Shown here: in pieces, positions 9,116-19,142 of the stretch | Layout of the letters: each line of letters opens with the position of its first letter | Numbering within the stretch: the first letter of the stretch is position 1 | DNA from: Symbiopectobacterium sp047692315 | GTDB lineage: Bacteria > Pseudomonadota > Gammaproteobacteria > Enterobacterales > Enterobacteriaceae | Reading direction: 5' to 3' | Assembly (NCBI RefSeq): GCF_047692315.1 | Contig: NZ_JBLLJS010000014.1 | Span: forward strand, 1-64,000 | DNA: 64,000 bases | The notes under the pieces: model-generated | Told to the model about the DNA's origin: nothing | The model's database searches: none | What the model saw: only the letters and a program-made list of their open reading frames with translations | Position numbers and translations under genes: made by a program

Positions 9116-9871
9116 ATGGCTACATTACGCTGGGATCACGCCGTACATTATGTCAACCATCTGGATGACGCGATTACCGCTTTTACCGATAATCAGCTGG
9201 TTGCTTTTCCCGGTGGCGCACACCCTGGTTGGGGCACCCACAATGCGCTAAGTTATTTTGGCCTGACTTATCTCGAATTCCTGAGCATTCGTGATGCGCA
9301 GGAGCTGGAACAAGAGCAAGACTTTCTGCTGTCTCAGGATACACGCCTACTGCCAGAACAGCAGGTGCTCTACCGCGTGGCATTGCGCAGCGATGATATT
9401 GATGCCACCCATCAGGCGCTGCGGGAGCAGGGGTTAACGCTGTCGCCCATCGTGGATGGCAAACGCCACGACAAACAGGGTAATTTGATCGAGTGGCGCA
9501 TCTTCACCATCAGCGGTGATTTCCATGGCGTGCCTTATCCCTTTGTCCTGCAATGGAAAACCAATGACGCTGCCCGTCTCGATTTCCTGCGTACCCACAA
9601 CATAGACAGACCGCACCCAGTGGGTCAGGCTCGTCTTCAGGCGGCCGTCTTCACGGTGCAGCATCCAGAGCAAGTGGCGAAGCACTGGCAAACGTTATTC
9701 CAATTCTCGGCCAGTGAACAAACGCCTACGACCCTGTATATCGGTGAACAACAATTTATTTTTCAATCGGGTGAAGAGAACCGCCTCACCGCATTGCATA
9801 TCACCACGGATAATGAGGCTGTCAAAGGTCAATCAGTGATCCTGGGCGGCGGTGAATATCGGTTTGTTTAA
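9116..9871 (+). CDS. VOC-superfamily (glyoxalase-like domain) protein
   Basis: A 251-residue protein beginning MATLRWDHAVHYVNHLDDAI, the His-containing first strand of vicinal-oxygen-chelate folds, with SYFGLTYLEFLSI as the first Glu-bearing strand and a second module from about residue 170 (LQAAVFTVQHPEQVAKHW). This matches the two-module glyoxalase-like family often annotated without a defined reaction. I chose the ATG at 9116 over GTG at 9104 because GAGGGA lies 7 nt upstream of it. It is the first gene of an operon with two proC-like genes and an MFS transporter. Function unknown beyond probable metal-dependent chemistry. Confidence 0.75.
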   Translation: MATLRWDHAVHYVNHLDDAITAFTDNQLVAFPGGAHPGWGTHNALSYFGLTYLEFLSIRDAQELEQEQDFLLSQDTRLLPEQQVLYRVALRSDDIDATHQALREQGLTLSPIVDGKRHDKQGNLIEWRIFTISGDFHGVPYPFVLQWKTNDAARLDFLRTHNIDRPHPVGQARLQAAVFTVQHPEQVAKHWQTLFQFSASEQTPTTLYIGEQQFIFQSGEENRLTALHITTDNEAVKGQSVILGGGEYRFV

Positions 9872-9945
9872 TATTTACTCACGTTTGATCTGCGCTTATT
9901 GCATTATTACTTTCAAATAAATAAGTCGAATAAAAAGACAGCATC

Positions 9946-10767
9946 ATGAATAAAAAAATTAGTTTTATCGGCTGCGGTAATATGGGACGCGCCATCCTGT
10001 TAGGGTTAATTTCCAGCCAGGTAATCTCGCCGCAGCAGATTATTGCTTACGATATCATTCCTGATATTACCGCCGGGCTTGCCAACCAACACGGCATTAT
10101 CGCTGCAACCAGTAATGCCGTGTTGGCCCTTCAGGCAGATATTATCTTTCTGGCAGTGAAGCCGGATATGATTGATACCGCGCTGCACGACATTGCCGCG
10201 TTGCTCAACCCCAACCAGATTCTGGTCTCGATTGCCGCCGGTATCTCGCTTTATGCTATCAGCGCTGTCGTGGGCGCGGAGCACAAAGTGGTGCGCGTCA
10301 TGCCGGACACACCCGCGCTGGTGCGTTAAGCCATCTGCTCCGTGACACCCAACGCACAGGTGACTGCCGAAGAACTGGAACAGGTCAACACGCTGATCGG
10401 CAGCATTGGCCGCTACGAGCAGGTGCCAGAATACCTGATCCACGCCGTAACGGGCGTTGGCGGTTCGGCACCCGCCTTTGTGTTTATCCTGATTGAGGCC
10501 ATGGCCGACGCCGCGGTTGCTGGCGGTTTAACGCGCAAACAGGCCTATCAGTTTGCCGCACAAACCGTGTTGGGCTCCGCTAAGTTGGTGCTGGAAAGCG
10601 GGCAGCATCCCGGTGCGCTGAAAGACAACGTCTGCTCCCCCGGCGGCACCACCATTGAAGGTGTGGCAGTGTTGGAAGACAAAGGTTTCCGCGCTGCCAT
10701 TTATCAGGCGGTACGCGCCAGCACGTTGAAGTCCGTGCGCCTGTCTCAAGACACCAAACCGGCCTGA
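9946..10767 (+). pseudogene. Pyrroline-5-carboxylate reductase family protein, one nonsense codon
   Basis: ProC-type enzymes reduce pyrroline-5-carboxylate to proline with NAD(P)H. The N-terminal Rossmann motif SFIGCGNMGRAIL, the VKPD block and VRVMPDTPALV are present, then a TAA at 10327-10329, then the same frame continues with SVTPNAQVTAEEL, the VTGVGGSAPAFVF block and the DNVCSPGGTTIEGV signature to a normal end. One base change (probably GAA to TAA, as VRE is usual here) would restore a 273-residue protein. A second, intact paralogue follows 25 bp downstream. Confidence 0.88.
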
Positions 10768-10792
10768 TTTTCATTCGTACGAGAGAAATGCT

Positions 10793-11593
10793 ATGGCACA
10801 CATTCATTTTATTGGTGCAGGTCAAATGGCTGAAGCCATTATCCGCGCCGCACACGTCAACCCAGCGCTGACCGACGCGCAGTTCAGCATTGAAGATATC
10901 GATGCCGAGCGTGTCGCCACCCTGACTCACACCTATTCTTTGCCTGCTCAAACACCGGATACAGCGTTGGCAGAAGCGGATCTGGTGGTGATTGCCGTTC
11001 GCCCGCAGGATGATATTCCGGCCGTGGCGCAGCGTATTAACCAGCTTGCTTCAGCGCACAGCACGGTTATCTCCATTGTGGCCGGTGTTACGCTGGCGCA
11101 GCTTACGGCACTGTTGGGTGAAACGCGCGCCATCGCCCGTGTTATTCCGAATACCCTGACTGACACCGGCTACGGCTATAGCGGCGTGACGCTGAATCAA
11201 CATGCGCAGGCTGAAAAGCTTGATGCGTTCTTCACCGCGTTCGGAAAAGTGCTGTATCTGGAAGAACGTTTGATCGACGTATTCACCGGCTTTGGCGTGG
11301 CGGGGCCGAACTATATTTACTGCTTTATCGAATCGTTGACCGATGCCGGTGTGCTGGCAGGATTACCGCGCCCACTGGCGACCAAAGTGGTGCAGGAAAA
11401 TCTGCTCGGCGCAGTGGAAATGCTACGTTTAAGCGGCAAACACCCACGCCAGCTGCTGGATATCAATAACTCACCCGCTGGCGTCGGCATGCACGGTTTG
11501 TATGAATTGAACAACAGCGATTTTGCCTCTGGACTGCAACGCAGCGTGCTGGCGGCAGTGAAACGTACCACCGCACTGGCAAATTCACGCTAA
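10793..11593 (+). CDS. Pyrroline-5-carboxylate reductase family protein, intact paralogue
   Basis: A 266-residue protein with N-terminal HFIGAGQMAEAII Rossmann motif, VIAVRPQDD, the ARVIPNTLTDTGYGY block in place of the usual RxMPNTP, FGVAGPNYIYCFIESLTDAG and the C-terminal DINNSPAGVGMHGLYELN segment, which replaces the canonical SPGGTT signature. The divergence at those two motifs suggests a substrate other than pyrroline-5-carboxylate, as in several secondary-metabolism paralogues. It follows a broken canonical paralogue and precedes an MFS exporter gene; the cluster could make and export a small proline-related compound, but that is only inference. Confidence 0.8.
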   Translation: MAHIHFIGAGQMAEAIIRAAHVNPALTDAQFSIEDIDAERVATLTHTYSLPAQTPDTALAEADLVVIAVRPQDDIPAVAQRINQLASAHSTVISIVAGVTLAQLTALLGETRAIARVIPNTLTDTGYGYSGVTLNQHAQAEKLDAFFTAFGKVLYLEERLIDVFTGFGVAGPNYIYCFIESLTDAGVLAGLPRPLATKVVQENLLGAVEMLRLSGKHPRQLLDINNSPAGVGMHGLYELNNSDFASGLQRSVLAAVKRTTALANSR

Positions 11594-11599
11594 ACGGCA

Positions 11600-11631
11600 G
11601 GCGAGCGCATACCGTGCGCAATGCGCTCGCC
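11600..11631 (+). repeat. Hairpin after the second proC-like gene
   Basis: GGCGAGCGCAT (11600-11610) and ATGCGCTCGCC (11621-11631) form an 11-bp perfect stem with a 10-nt loop, 7 bp after the stop codon. No T run follows, so it may stabilise the upstream message or attenuate readthrough into the MFS gene. Confidence 0.55.
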
Positions 11632-11746
11632 CGGCACGAAAATATCTTGCTTACGCCCTGCCATGGATGGTAAGAAAAATAACGTCTCTCCCCCCTAAAC
11701 CCCGCCAACGGGGAATAGTCGTATTGGATTAACACCAGGATTCACC

Positions 11747-13000
11747 ATGGCTTTGTTTGCCTCACCGGGCGCAGACTCTCTGCTGCGTCAGCGTTCTTTC
11801 GTTGCATTTTGGTTGGCCCGCACCGCGTCCAGCTTTGGTTTTCAGATGCTCAACATCGTGGTGAGCTGGCAAATCTACTCCGCTACCGACCGCGCGTTTG
11901 ATCTGGGCCTGATTGGTCTGGCGCAGTTTTTACCTTCCGTGCTGCTGGCACTGCCCGCCGGGCATATTGCCGATCAGTTTGACCGCCGACGTATCGTTTT
12001 AATCGGCCAGCTCGTGGAGTGGCTCGCCATCGCCCTGCTGGCGGTACTGGCCTTTACGCAACAGCCGGATGAGTTAACCATTCTTGGGCTGGTGCTGCTC
12101 ATCGCCATCGCCAAAACCATGGAAGCCCCGGCATTGCTTTCCATGCTGCCTGCACTGGTGCCACCCAACATGCTGGCGCGCGCCATGGCGGCAAACTCTG
12201 CTGCCGGACAAGCCGCCATGATGGTCGGCCCGGCGCTGGGCGGCCTGCTGTACGTGGCTGGCGCAGGCACCGTGTATATCGCTACCGCATTGCTGTATCT
12301 GATCTCAATGGTCATGGTCAGCCGACTGCGCTATGTACAGGAACCGGTGCGACGCGTGCCGGCCAGTTTCGCCACGCTGTTTGCCGGAGTGCGTTTTATC
12401 CGTGCCCGACCTGATGTGTTGGGCGTTATTTCTCTAGATCTGTTTGCCGTATTGCTGGACGGGGCTACGGCGCTGTTGCCCATCTTTGCCAAAGATATCC
12501 TGCACACTGGCCCGTGGGGGCTGGGGCTGCTGCGCGGCGCGCCCGCCGTTGGGGCGTTGCTGATGGGCTTTTGGCTAACCCGTCGCGCACTGGAGCGCAA
12601 CGTGGGCATGATTATGTTCTCTTCCGTGGCTGGTTTTGGTGTCGCGACGCTGGTGTTTGCCCTGTCCACGCAATTATGGCTATCACTGCTGGCGCTGTTT
12701 GCCCTTGGGGCGTTTGATATGGTGAGCATGGTGATTCGCGGCGCGCTGGTGCAACTTGATACCCCAGACGACATGCGTGGCCGCGTGAGTGCGGTCAATT
12801 CAATTTTTATCAATACCTCGAATCAACTGGGCGAGTTTGAATCCGGTCTGCTTGCGGCGTAGTTGGGCGCGGTGCCCACAGCGGCGCTTGGCGGCATTGG
12901 TACGCTGTTGGTCGTCGCACTGTGGATGAAATGGTTCCCGACGCTACGCCAGCGTCAGCGGTTGCATAACGAACCCGCGCAGGAGGCCAGTACGGCCTAG
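11747..13000 (+). pseudogene. MFS transporter (EntS-like), late nonsense codon
   Basis: A major-facilitator protein with about twelve predicted membrane helices. FLPSVLLALPAGHIADQFDRRRIV is the loop 2-3 motif and the layout resembles EntS-type siderophore exporters. A TAG at 12860-12862 follows ESGLLAA; the same frame then continues LGAVPTAALGGIGTLLVVALWMKWFPTLR to TAG at 12998-13000. Relatives have Trp at the stop position, so a TGG to TAG change is likely. The truncated 371-residue form lacks the last helix. It is the last gene of the VOC-proC-proC operon. Confidence 0.82.
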
Positions 13001-13006
13001 AGCATT

Positions 13007-13050
13007 CAACATCTCCGCCTCTTCACGGTCAGTGGGGAGGCGGAGTGTTG
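13007..13050 (+). terminator. Long hairpin after the MFS gene
   Basis: CAACA-T-CTCCGCCTC (13007-13021) pairs with GAGGCGGAG-TGTTG (13037-13050): 14 base pairs with one bulge, between convergent genes. No clear T run, so termination is likely but not certain. Confidence 0.5.
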
Positions 13051-13058
13051 ATGATCTG

Positions 13059-13733
13059 TCACATCAGACGGGCAAAACCGTCACGGATTTCCTGCTCCGG
13101 TAATTCCAGCCCGATGAAGACCATGATGCAGCCGCGCTTTTCTTCTGGCAGCCACTCTCTGTCCCAATCCGCGCTGTACAGGCGCTGCACGCCCTGAAAC
13201 AGCAGTCGGCGAGTCACCCTTAATGGCAAGTATGCCTTTGTAACGCAGCAGGTTATCGGCATATTTGAGTAAGAAGTCTTCCATCACGTCGGAAACCGCC
13301 GTGAAATCCACCGCGTGATCCAGCTCCACCACGATAGACTCCACGTTGTTCTGTTGCGGTGCCACGAAACGGAACAGCGGGGCTTTTACCGTCAGTTTGT
13401 CGTTGAGCATAAAGCCATCGACGTTGAACAGCAGGCTGAGATCGATCTCGCCGTTGACCACGGTGTAAATCGGCGCGCGCGCGTTGATACGCTGCAAGCG
13501 CTGTAGCAACGCTTCATCCTGGCCTGCCACATCGGTTTTGGTCAGCAAGATACGATCGGCGTAACCAATTTGCGATTGGGCGATGGTGAACTGATCGAGC
13601 TGTTGCTGCGCGTGCACCGCATCCACCAGCGTGATGATGCCATCCAGCATAAAGCGTTCGCAAATCAGCTCATTGGAGAAAAAGGTTTGGGTGATAGGGC
13701 CAGGATCGGCCATGCCGGTGCACTCAATCACCA
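13059..13733 (-). pseudogene. yjiA: YjiA C-terminal part, fused to btsT and frameshifted
   Basis: YjiA is a CobW/COG0523-family GTPase encoded downstream of yjiX and btsT in E. coli. Only its C-terminal two thirds remain, from VIECTGMADPGPITQTFF through QFTIAQSQIGYADRILLTKTD (the TKxD guanine-specificity motif) and the C-terminal domain. The G1 P-loop region is deleted. Near the end, at about 13205-13225, a frameshift separates LLRYKGILAIKGD from RLLFQGVQRLYSADWDREW, which continues to MVFIGLELPEQEI in another frame. The 5' end is joined in frame to btsT. Confidence 0.88.
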
Positions 13734-15789
13734 CTTTCACACCGTAGGCAATGATGCTGTACACCACGAACAGGAACAGGATGCTCAGGCTCACGTTGGT
13801 GTAGTTGTTGATCACGATGTGGTTCATGTTGGCAATCTGCTGTGCACTCAGATCGGCACCGCCCTCGGCAATCTTCTGTTTAAACATGTTAGCCATGTAG
13901 AAGAAGCCTTCCAGTTGCGGGTTGTCGCTAAACAGTTTCAGGCCCAGCGCCCAGGTGGTGCAGATCAGCAGCCACATAGCAGGCACCACGGTGACCCAAA
14001 TGTACTGAGCGCGTTTCATCTTGATCAACACAACGGTACCCAGCACCAGCGCCACAGCGGCCAGCATCTGGTTAGAGATACCGAACAGTGGCCACAGGCT
14101 CTTCACGCCGCCCAGCGGATCGACCACGCCTTGATACAGCAGGTAACCCCACAGACCGACGCAGCCCGCCGTACCGATGATACCCGCAACCAGCGAATCG
14201 GTTTTCTTCAGGAACGGCACAAAGTTACCCAACAGGTCTTGCAGCATGAAGCGGCCAGAACGGGTGCCGGCGTCCAGAGCCGTCAGGATAAACAGCGCCT
14301 CGAACAGGATACCAAAGTGATACCAGAAGCCCATGTTGGCACCAGGAATAATCTGGTGGAACACGTGCGCGATACCCACGGCCAGAGTCGGTGCACCGCC
14401 TGCGCGGTTCAGCACGGAAGGTTCGCCGATATCTTTCGCCGTTTGCATGATCTGCTCAGGAGAGATAACGAAGCCCCAGGAGCTAACGGTCGCAGCGGCG
14501 TGCGCAGAGACTTCTTGCAGCTGCGCCATGATCATCGGCGCATCTGCGGTACCCAACTGGTGCAGGTTAGGCATGGTGATGCCCAACGCGGCCGGCGGGG
14601 TGTTCATGGCAAAGTAGAGGCCAGGTTCAATGATGGACACAGCCACCAGAGCCATGACCGCAACAAAGGATTCCATCAGCATCGCGCCGTAACCGATAAA
14701 GCGCGCGTCGTTTTCATTCGCCAGCAGTTTCGGCGTGGTACCGGAAGCAATCAGCGCATGGAAACCAGACACCGCACCACAAGCGATGGTGATAAACAGG
14801 AACGGGAACAGGGTGCCTTCCCATACCGGACCGGTGCCGTCAACGAACTGAGTCACCGCCGGCATTTTCAGATCCGGGTTTAGGATCACGATGCCGATAG
14901 CCAGACCAACGATAACGCCGATTTTCAGGAAGGTGGCCAGGTAGTCGCGCGGTGCCAGAATCAACCATACCGGCAGCAGCGCGGAAACAAAGGCATAACC
15001 CACCAGCATAAAGGCAATGGTGGTATCTTTAAAGGTCAGCGCCGGGCCCCAGTACGGGTCATGAGCCACCACGCCGCCAAACCAGATAGCCATTACCAGC
15101 AGCACGATACCGATAACGGAGACTTCCGCTACACGGCCCGGGCGCAGGTAACGCATGTAGATACCCATAAACAGCGCGATCGGTATCGTAGAACATACGG
15201 TGAACACGCCCCACGGGCTTTCTGCCAGTGCTTTCACCACGATCAACGCCAACACCGCCAGGATGATGATCATGATCAGGAAGCAGCCGAACAGCGCGAT
15301 GGTGCCCGGAACCGGACCCAGTTCTTTCTTGACGATTTCACCCAGCGACGCACCGTTACGGCGAGTGGAGAGGAACAGCACTATGAAATCCTGCACGGCG
15401 CCGGCCAGCACCACCCCTGCCAGCAGCCATAGCGTACCCGGCAGGTAGCCGACCTGCGCAGCCAGCACCGGTCCTACCAGCGGGCCTGCGCCTGCGATAG
15501 CCGCAAAATGGTGACCGAACAGAACGTTACGGTTGGTGGGCACATAGTTCAGGCCATCGTTGTTAACCACCGCCGGCGTAGCGCGGGTTGGGTCCAACTG
15601 CATGACTTTCTGTGCGATATAGAGACTGTAGTAGCGATATGCCACCAGATAGACGGACACGGAAGCGACGATAATCCACAGTGCGCTCACGTGTTCGCCG
15701 CGGCGCAGTGCAACCACGCCAAGGCAAGATGCCCCGATGACGGCAAGCATCACCCAGGGAATGTGTTTGAGTATAGTACTGCTTTTCAT
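13734..15789 (-). pseudogene. btsT: Pyruvate/proton symporter BtsT, C-terminus replaced by YjiA
   Basis: BtsT (YjiY) is a CstA-family inner-membrane pyruvate transporter. The protein begins MKSSTILKHIPWVMLAVIGA, shows the family blocks VAYRYYSLYIAQKVMQLDP, GHHFAAIAGAGPLVGPVLAAQ and NRAGGAPTLAVGIAHVFH, and stays homologous through the last membrane helix (SILFLFVVYSIIAYGVKV). The final 25 or so residues are gone and the frame runs directly into YjiA, so yjiX and the YjiA P-loop are deleted. I chose the ATG at 15789 because GAAGGA lies 7 nt upstream. The membrane core looks undamaged, so transport by the 900-residue chimera is conceivable. Confidence 0.85.
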
Positions 15790-16057
15790 AAGACATCCTT
15801 CAGGCAAATTAAGTCTTAATAGTCTGTTTTTTTAATCTTTATCGAACAATATCGAGCATCCACCACGCCGTTGGCGTCCATGTTGGACAAGGCAGGAATC
15901 GTTGACTGTGTGGGGTGTGGTGATGGCGCGACGATACGGTAATGCGCGCGAGCGCACAGAAGCAATTTGTATCGACGTCGGCATAGCGTATTAAGCGGTT
16001 AGAATTGCGCGCTAAGCGGTTGGGGAAAAATGCAGCGTCCGGCACGCAGTACCAAAC

Positions 16058-16624
16058 TCAGTGCACGGGCGGCAACGCTTTTACCTGCAAGGATCGGATT
16101 TCAATCGTCCGACGGTATTCCTTGAGCGGCGTATTGCTGCCAATACCAAGCGAGGCAACCCTCGGTTTTTGCTGGAGCACACGGGAGAAAATTGTCCTGC
16201 CGTACCTTTTGATATCGACCCGCCAACCGCTTTCGTGTTGGCGGACAATCACATCCATGTTGATAAAGCGCATCACATCCAGCGGCAATGTCGTATCGGT
16301 TAACCGAACTTTTTCTGCACCCTCATGGATATCCATAAAGTACGCGTTATTCACCCTGCCAAGCGCCACCGAGGTATGACCTTCCCTGTCGGTTAAGGTA
16401 AAAAAGTGGACTTCAGGATAATAGGCATTTACGCGTATTGAGAAACGAACCCTAGCGTTGTGGGCAGGCATTTTACGCTTCAGGAAGATGTTTAACGCAT
16501 TGCAGTCATCGCTAGACTTAGGGATATCAAACACCAGGCTGTTGATGCCGTTAACCGACTCAAAATACACCAACAGACAGGCATTCAGGAGACGGTAGGT
16601 GACGGGTTGTGTGTTGCCGTGCAT
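16058..16624 (-). CDS. Unrecognised protein, gene C of a three-gene cluster
   Basis: A 188-residue reading with no family I can name. It alternates polar and hydrophobic strands (VRFSIRVNAYYPEVHFFTLT, NAYFMDIHEG, WRVDIKRYGRTIFSRVL), which suggests a beta-sandwich, lectin-like domain. The frame stays open upstream of the Met at 16624, across the intergenic gap and into the neighbouring gene, so the true start may be earlier or lost and the piece may be the C-terminal part of something longer. It follows two other unknown genes on the same strand. Confidence 0.45.
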   Translation of the reverse strand: MHGNTQPVTYRLLNACLLVYFESVNGINSLVFDIPKSSDDCNALNIFLKRKMPAHNARVRFSIRVNAYYPEVHFFTLTDREGHTSVALGRVNNAYFMDIHEGAEKVRLTDTTLPLDVMRFINMDVIVRQHESGWRVDIKRYGRTIFSRVLQQKPRVASLGIGSNTPLKEYRRTIEIRSLQVKALPPVH

Positions 16625-16677
16625 ATCGCTGACCAGTTTGAATCCGCGTAATCCGGCAGGAGACAGCGTTTTCAGGT

Positions 16678-17226
16678 TTATTTCATGGCAGGTTTGACGG
16701 TCTGAGTGGGAAAAGGAACGGCCCGCTCGCGCCTGTTCTGCACAAAGGCCGCTTCGGATTCGTGTGTGGAAGCACCACCGCGCCTAAGACAAGCATGATA
16801 AATAAGATTTACGCTTCCCAGTAACACCGTACTTACTGCGCCGCCAACCTCACCGATGATCACACGGCTGCGCACGTCCGAACGTTGAGTAGACAGCGCC
16901 GTGGTGACAATCGCACCCGCCACCACAGGAAGAACGGCCTCACTGTTGGCAATTTTCACCGCAGATGAGCGCACCGCAAGGCTTTTCACTGGAAGATGGG
17001 GGATTTTACCGACATTCTGTGCCATGAATGAAAGCGGCTGCCAGTAGATATCAATCCGGATTAACAGATTGGCAAAAAAGACCGGGACGCGCAGCAGCCT
17101 GCGCTGAGGTGCTGGTTCTTGCGTCATCCAATACCGGGTGGAAATCGCCAGAAGCCCGAGCGCCAGATAAATCGCATGGCAAGAAGCGTTTGGCTCCTGA
17201 GGCAGAAACTGGGAAAAGTAGGGCAT
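16678..17226 (-). CDS. Unrecognised protein, gene B of a three-gene cluster
   Basis: A 182-residue reading beginning MPYFSQFLPQEPNASCHAIY with a hydrophobic stretch near residues 18-30 and a second, Ala/Val/Gly-rich stretch (AVLPVVAGAIVTTAL) near residue 115, then VGGAVSTVLLGSVNLIYHACL. It could be a membrane-associated protein. It starts 21 bp after the end of the upstream unknown gene and is read the same way. I cannot assign a function. Its GC content resembles the surrounding host DNA. Confidence 0.42.
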   Translation of the reverse strand: MPYFSQFLPQEPNASCHAIYLALGLLAISTRYWMTQEPAPQRRLLRVPVFFANLLIRIDIYWQPLSFMAQNVGKIPHLPVKSLAVRSSAVKIANSEAVLPVVAGAIVTTALSTQRSDVRSRVIIGEVGGAVSTVLLGSVNLIYHACLRRGGASTHESEAAFVQNRRERAVPFPTQTVKPAMK

Positions 17227-17247
17227 TCCGGTATAGTCGAGAAGCGT

Positions 17248-17703
17248 TTACTTTATGAAATCTGCCAGATGAGAAATCACATTCCCTCCACTCAGCATGT
17301 CTGCTGATAGCATCCCCAGCGTATTGAGAAATGCCAGATCGATATCCCTTTTTTCGGTGATAGAGATATACAGGCTGTGGGCAACAGCGATAACACCCAG
17401 CGGCAAGCCGGGCAACAGTCGCGCCAATCCCGTGGCAATAAACTCGTTCTGCTTCACCTCGCCAAGATACTGGACCATCTGTTTGACAGCACGCCGGCAG
17501 TCTTCAGTAAAGGGCACCAGATATTCCGCTTTTTCTGCCAGCGAGCGGGGGTCCGACTGCAAGCCCTCACGAACATCGAACCAGATATCATCCACGCACT
17601 GTTGCTCCAACACATCAAACCATGATTCATGGCACTCATCGTTGGCAGAAACTGACAGGGAAGCACTGACACCAGAGAAAACAGAACACGGAGCCGCATG
17701 CAT
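17248..17703 (-). CDS. Unrecognised secreted or membrane protein, gene A of a three-gene cluster
   Basis: A 151-residue reading starting MHAAPCSVFSGVSASLSVSA, a possible but unusual export signal, followed by an acidic helical section (SWFDVLEQQCVDDIWFDVRE) and a hydrophobic C-terminal half (LARLLPGLPLGVIAVAHSLYI). It is the first gene of the cluster and begins about 100 bp from the divergent gap. No motif points to a reaction. The three genes may belong to one secreted or surface system, which is only a guess from their order and spacing. Confidence 0.42.
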   Translation of the reverse strand: MHAAPCSVFSGVSASLSVSANDECHESWFDVLEQQCVDDIWFDVREGLQSDPRSLAEKAEYLVPFTEDCRRAVKQMVQYLGEVKQNEFIATGLARLLPGLPLGVIAVAHSLYISITEKRDIDLAFLNTLGMLSADMLSGGNVISHLADFIK

Positions 17704-17843
17704 AGATTAAATCCCTTTTAAGCTATTCATACATTGCTACAAGGCTGAGCTACAGACATTGCCGCTTGACTGCAATTTTACTTTTTCCCAGCGGGTTTCA
17801 GGTTGCAGAAAAGCGGCAAAAGAATAGCGGTGGTGAGGGTTCG

Positions 17844-18470
17844 TTAAGATACGCTATGCGCCCGCGCCAGCAGGGCAAGACGTCCACCAAACACGTTGAC
17901 CAGCAGTCCTACCATGATCAGCAGCGCTCCCGCCACCTGAAGCAGGGTCATGTGTTCATCAAGAAACAGCGCAGCGCTCAGCATGCCGAACACCGGCACC
18001 AACAATGTCAACGGTGCGACGCGCCAGGTTTCATAGCGCCCCAGCAGGCTGCTCCAGATACCAAATCCCATGATGGTGGCAACAAATGCCAGATAGCCCA
18101 GCGCCAGTACCGTGCTCATGTGAATGTTTGTCAGGCTGGTGACAATCGCTTCCTGGCTATCAAATAGCCAGGAGCAAAGCAAGAACGGCCCTATCGGTAC
18201 CAAAGCACTCCACACCACCAGCGACATCACATTCAGACCCGCACCGTGGCGGCTCATGATGACTTTGTTGCTGATATTGCCGAATGCCCAGGAGCGCGCG
18301 CCGCCTAACGTCGGCAGCATCGTGAGCAGCGTCAACCCGGTAGTGGTCTGATTCAGCATGCCGCCTTCCGCCAACACAAACATGCCCAGGGTAGCGATAG
18401 CAATGCCGAGAAAGTGGTTCCAACGCAGCGCTTCACCGAGCAGCAGCGTATCGAGGAACTGCTCTGCAGG
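17844..18470 (-). pseudogene. eamA: EamA-like amino-acid metabolite exporter, 5' truncated
   Basis: EamA exports O-acetylserine and cysteine. The C-terminal two thirds of a 10-helix DMT-family protein remain: GEALRWNHFLGIAIATLGMF, then WAFGNISNKVIM, SLVVWSALVPIGPF and the LLGRYETWRVAPLTLLVPVFG block that closely matches EamA. The first 100 residues or so are missing. The 5' side is joined directly to dppB sequence at about 18470, so promoter and start are lost. The gene is a deletion by-product, not a short natural transporter. Confidence 0.85.
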
Positions 18471-19064
18471 CGCGTGCGGTGCGGATGTAATCCTCACCCA
18501 GCACTTCCAGCATGGCGGAGCGGGTCATACGCACGATCACCGACAGCGGAATCGTCCCCAGCACCACGGCAGGCAAAATCATGTGCATCACGGCATCGAT
18601 AAAATCGCCCGGCTCACCGAAGAACAGGGTATCGATCAGCATAAAGCCGGTCAGCGGCAGGCTGACCGAGGTGTGATCGAAAATGGAACCGCGTTTAACC
18701 GCCGCCAGCACCCCCACCGGGATACCGACAATCACGGCAAACATCATCGCGCAGACACCCAGCTCGAGGGTGACCTTGAAGCGCGGCACAAACGCATCCC
18801 ACACCGGGATGCGGCTCTTAAGGGAAATACCCAGACGCCGTGCAGCACACCGTTGATATAGTTGACATATTGCTGCCATAACGGCTTATCAAGCCCCAGC
18901 TCAGCCAGCAGCTGCGCATGGCGCTCAGGAGAAAGGCCGCGTTCGCCTGCCATAATCATCACCGGGTCACCGGGGATCATGTACACAAAGGCAAACGTCA
19001 GTAGGGTAATACCAATAAACGTTGGGATAACCAGCCCCAAACGCCGGAGTATGAACTGAAACAT
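18471..19064 (-). pseudogene. dppB: Dipeptide permease DppB, multiply broken
   Basis: Starts normally (MFQFILRRLGLVIPTFIGIT, MIPGDPVMIMAGERG) but three lesions follow. A frameshift lies near 18835, where HGVLHG.. continues as LGISLKSRIPVWDAFVPRF in another frame. An in-frame internal deletion joins FDHTSVSL directly to PLTGFMLIDT; E. coli DppB has about 45 residues between, bounded by two ..LTG.. segments, which suggests recombination between short direct repeats. Finally the gene stops after LGEDYIRTARA, where it is fused to eamA; the last third and dppC, dppD and dppF are absent. Confidence 0.88.
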
Positions 19065-19142
19065 ATCCCGAACTCTCTGTATATAAGTGCCTGACGGCTC
19101 ATAGGCTGCCAGGCTTATCAATGCTCACAGCTAGATTTTTAC

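Noticed and set aside
13570..14883. A 437-codon open frame on the plus strand opposite btsT
   Set aside because: It is antisense to a strongly conserved membrane protein, is rich in His, Gln and Arg as expected from the complement of membrane codons, and has no family features.
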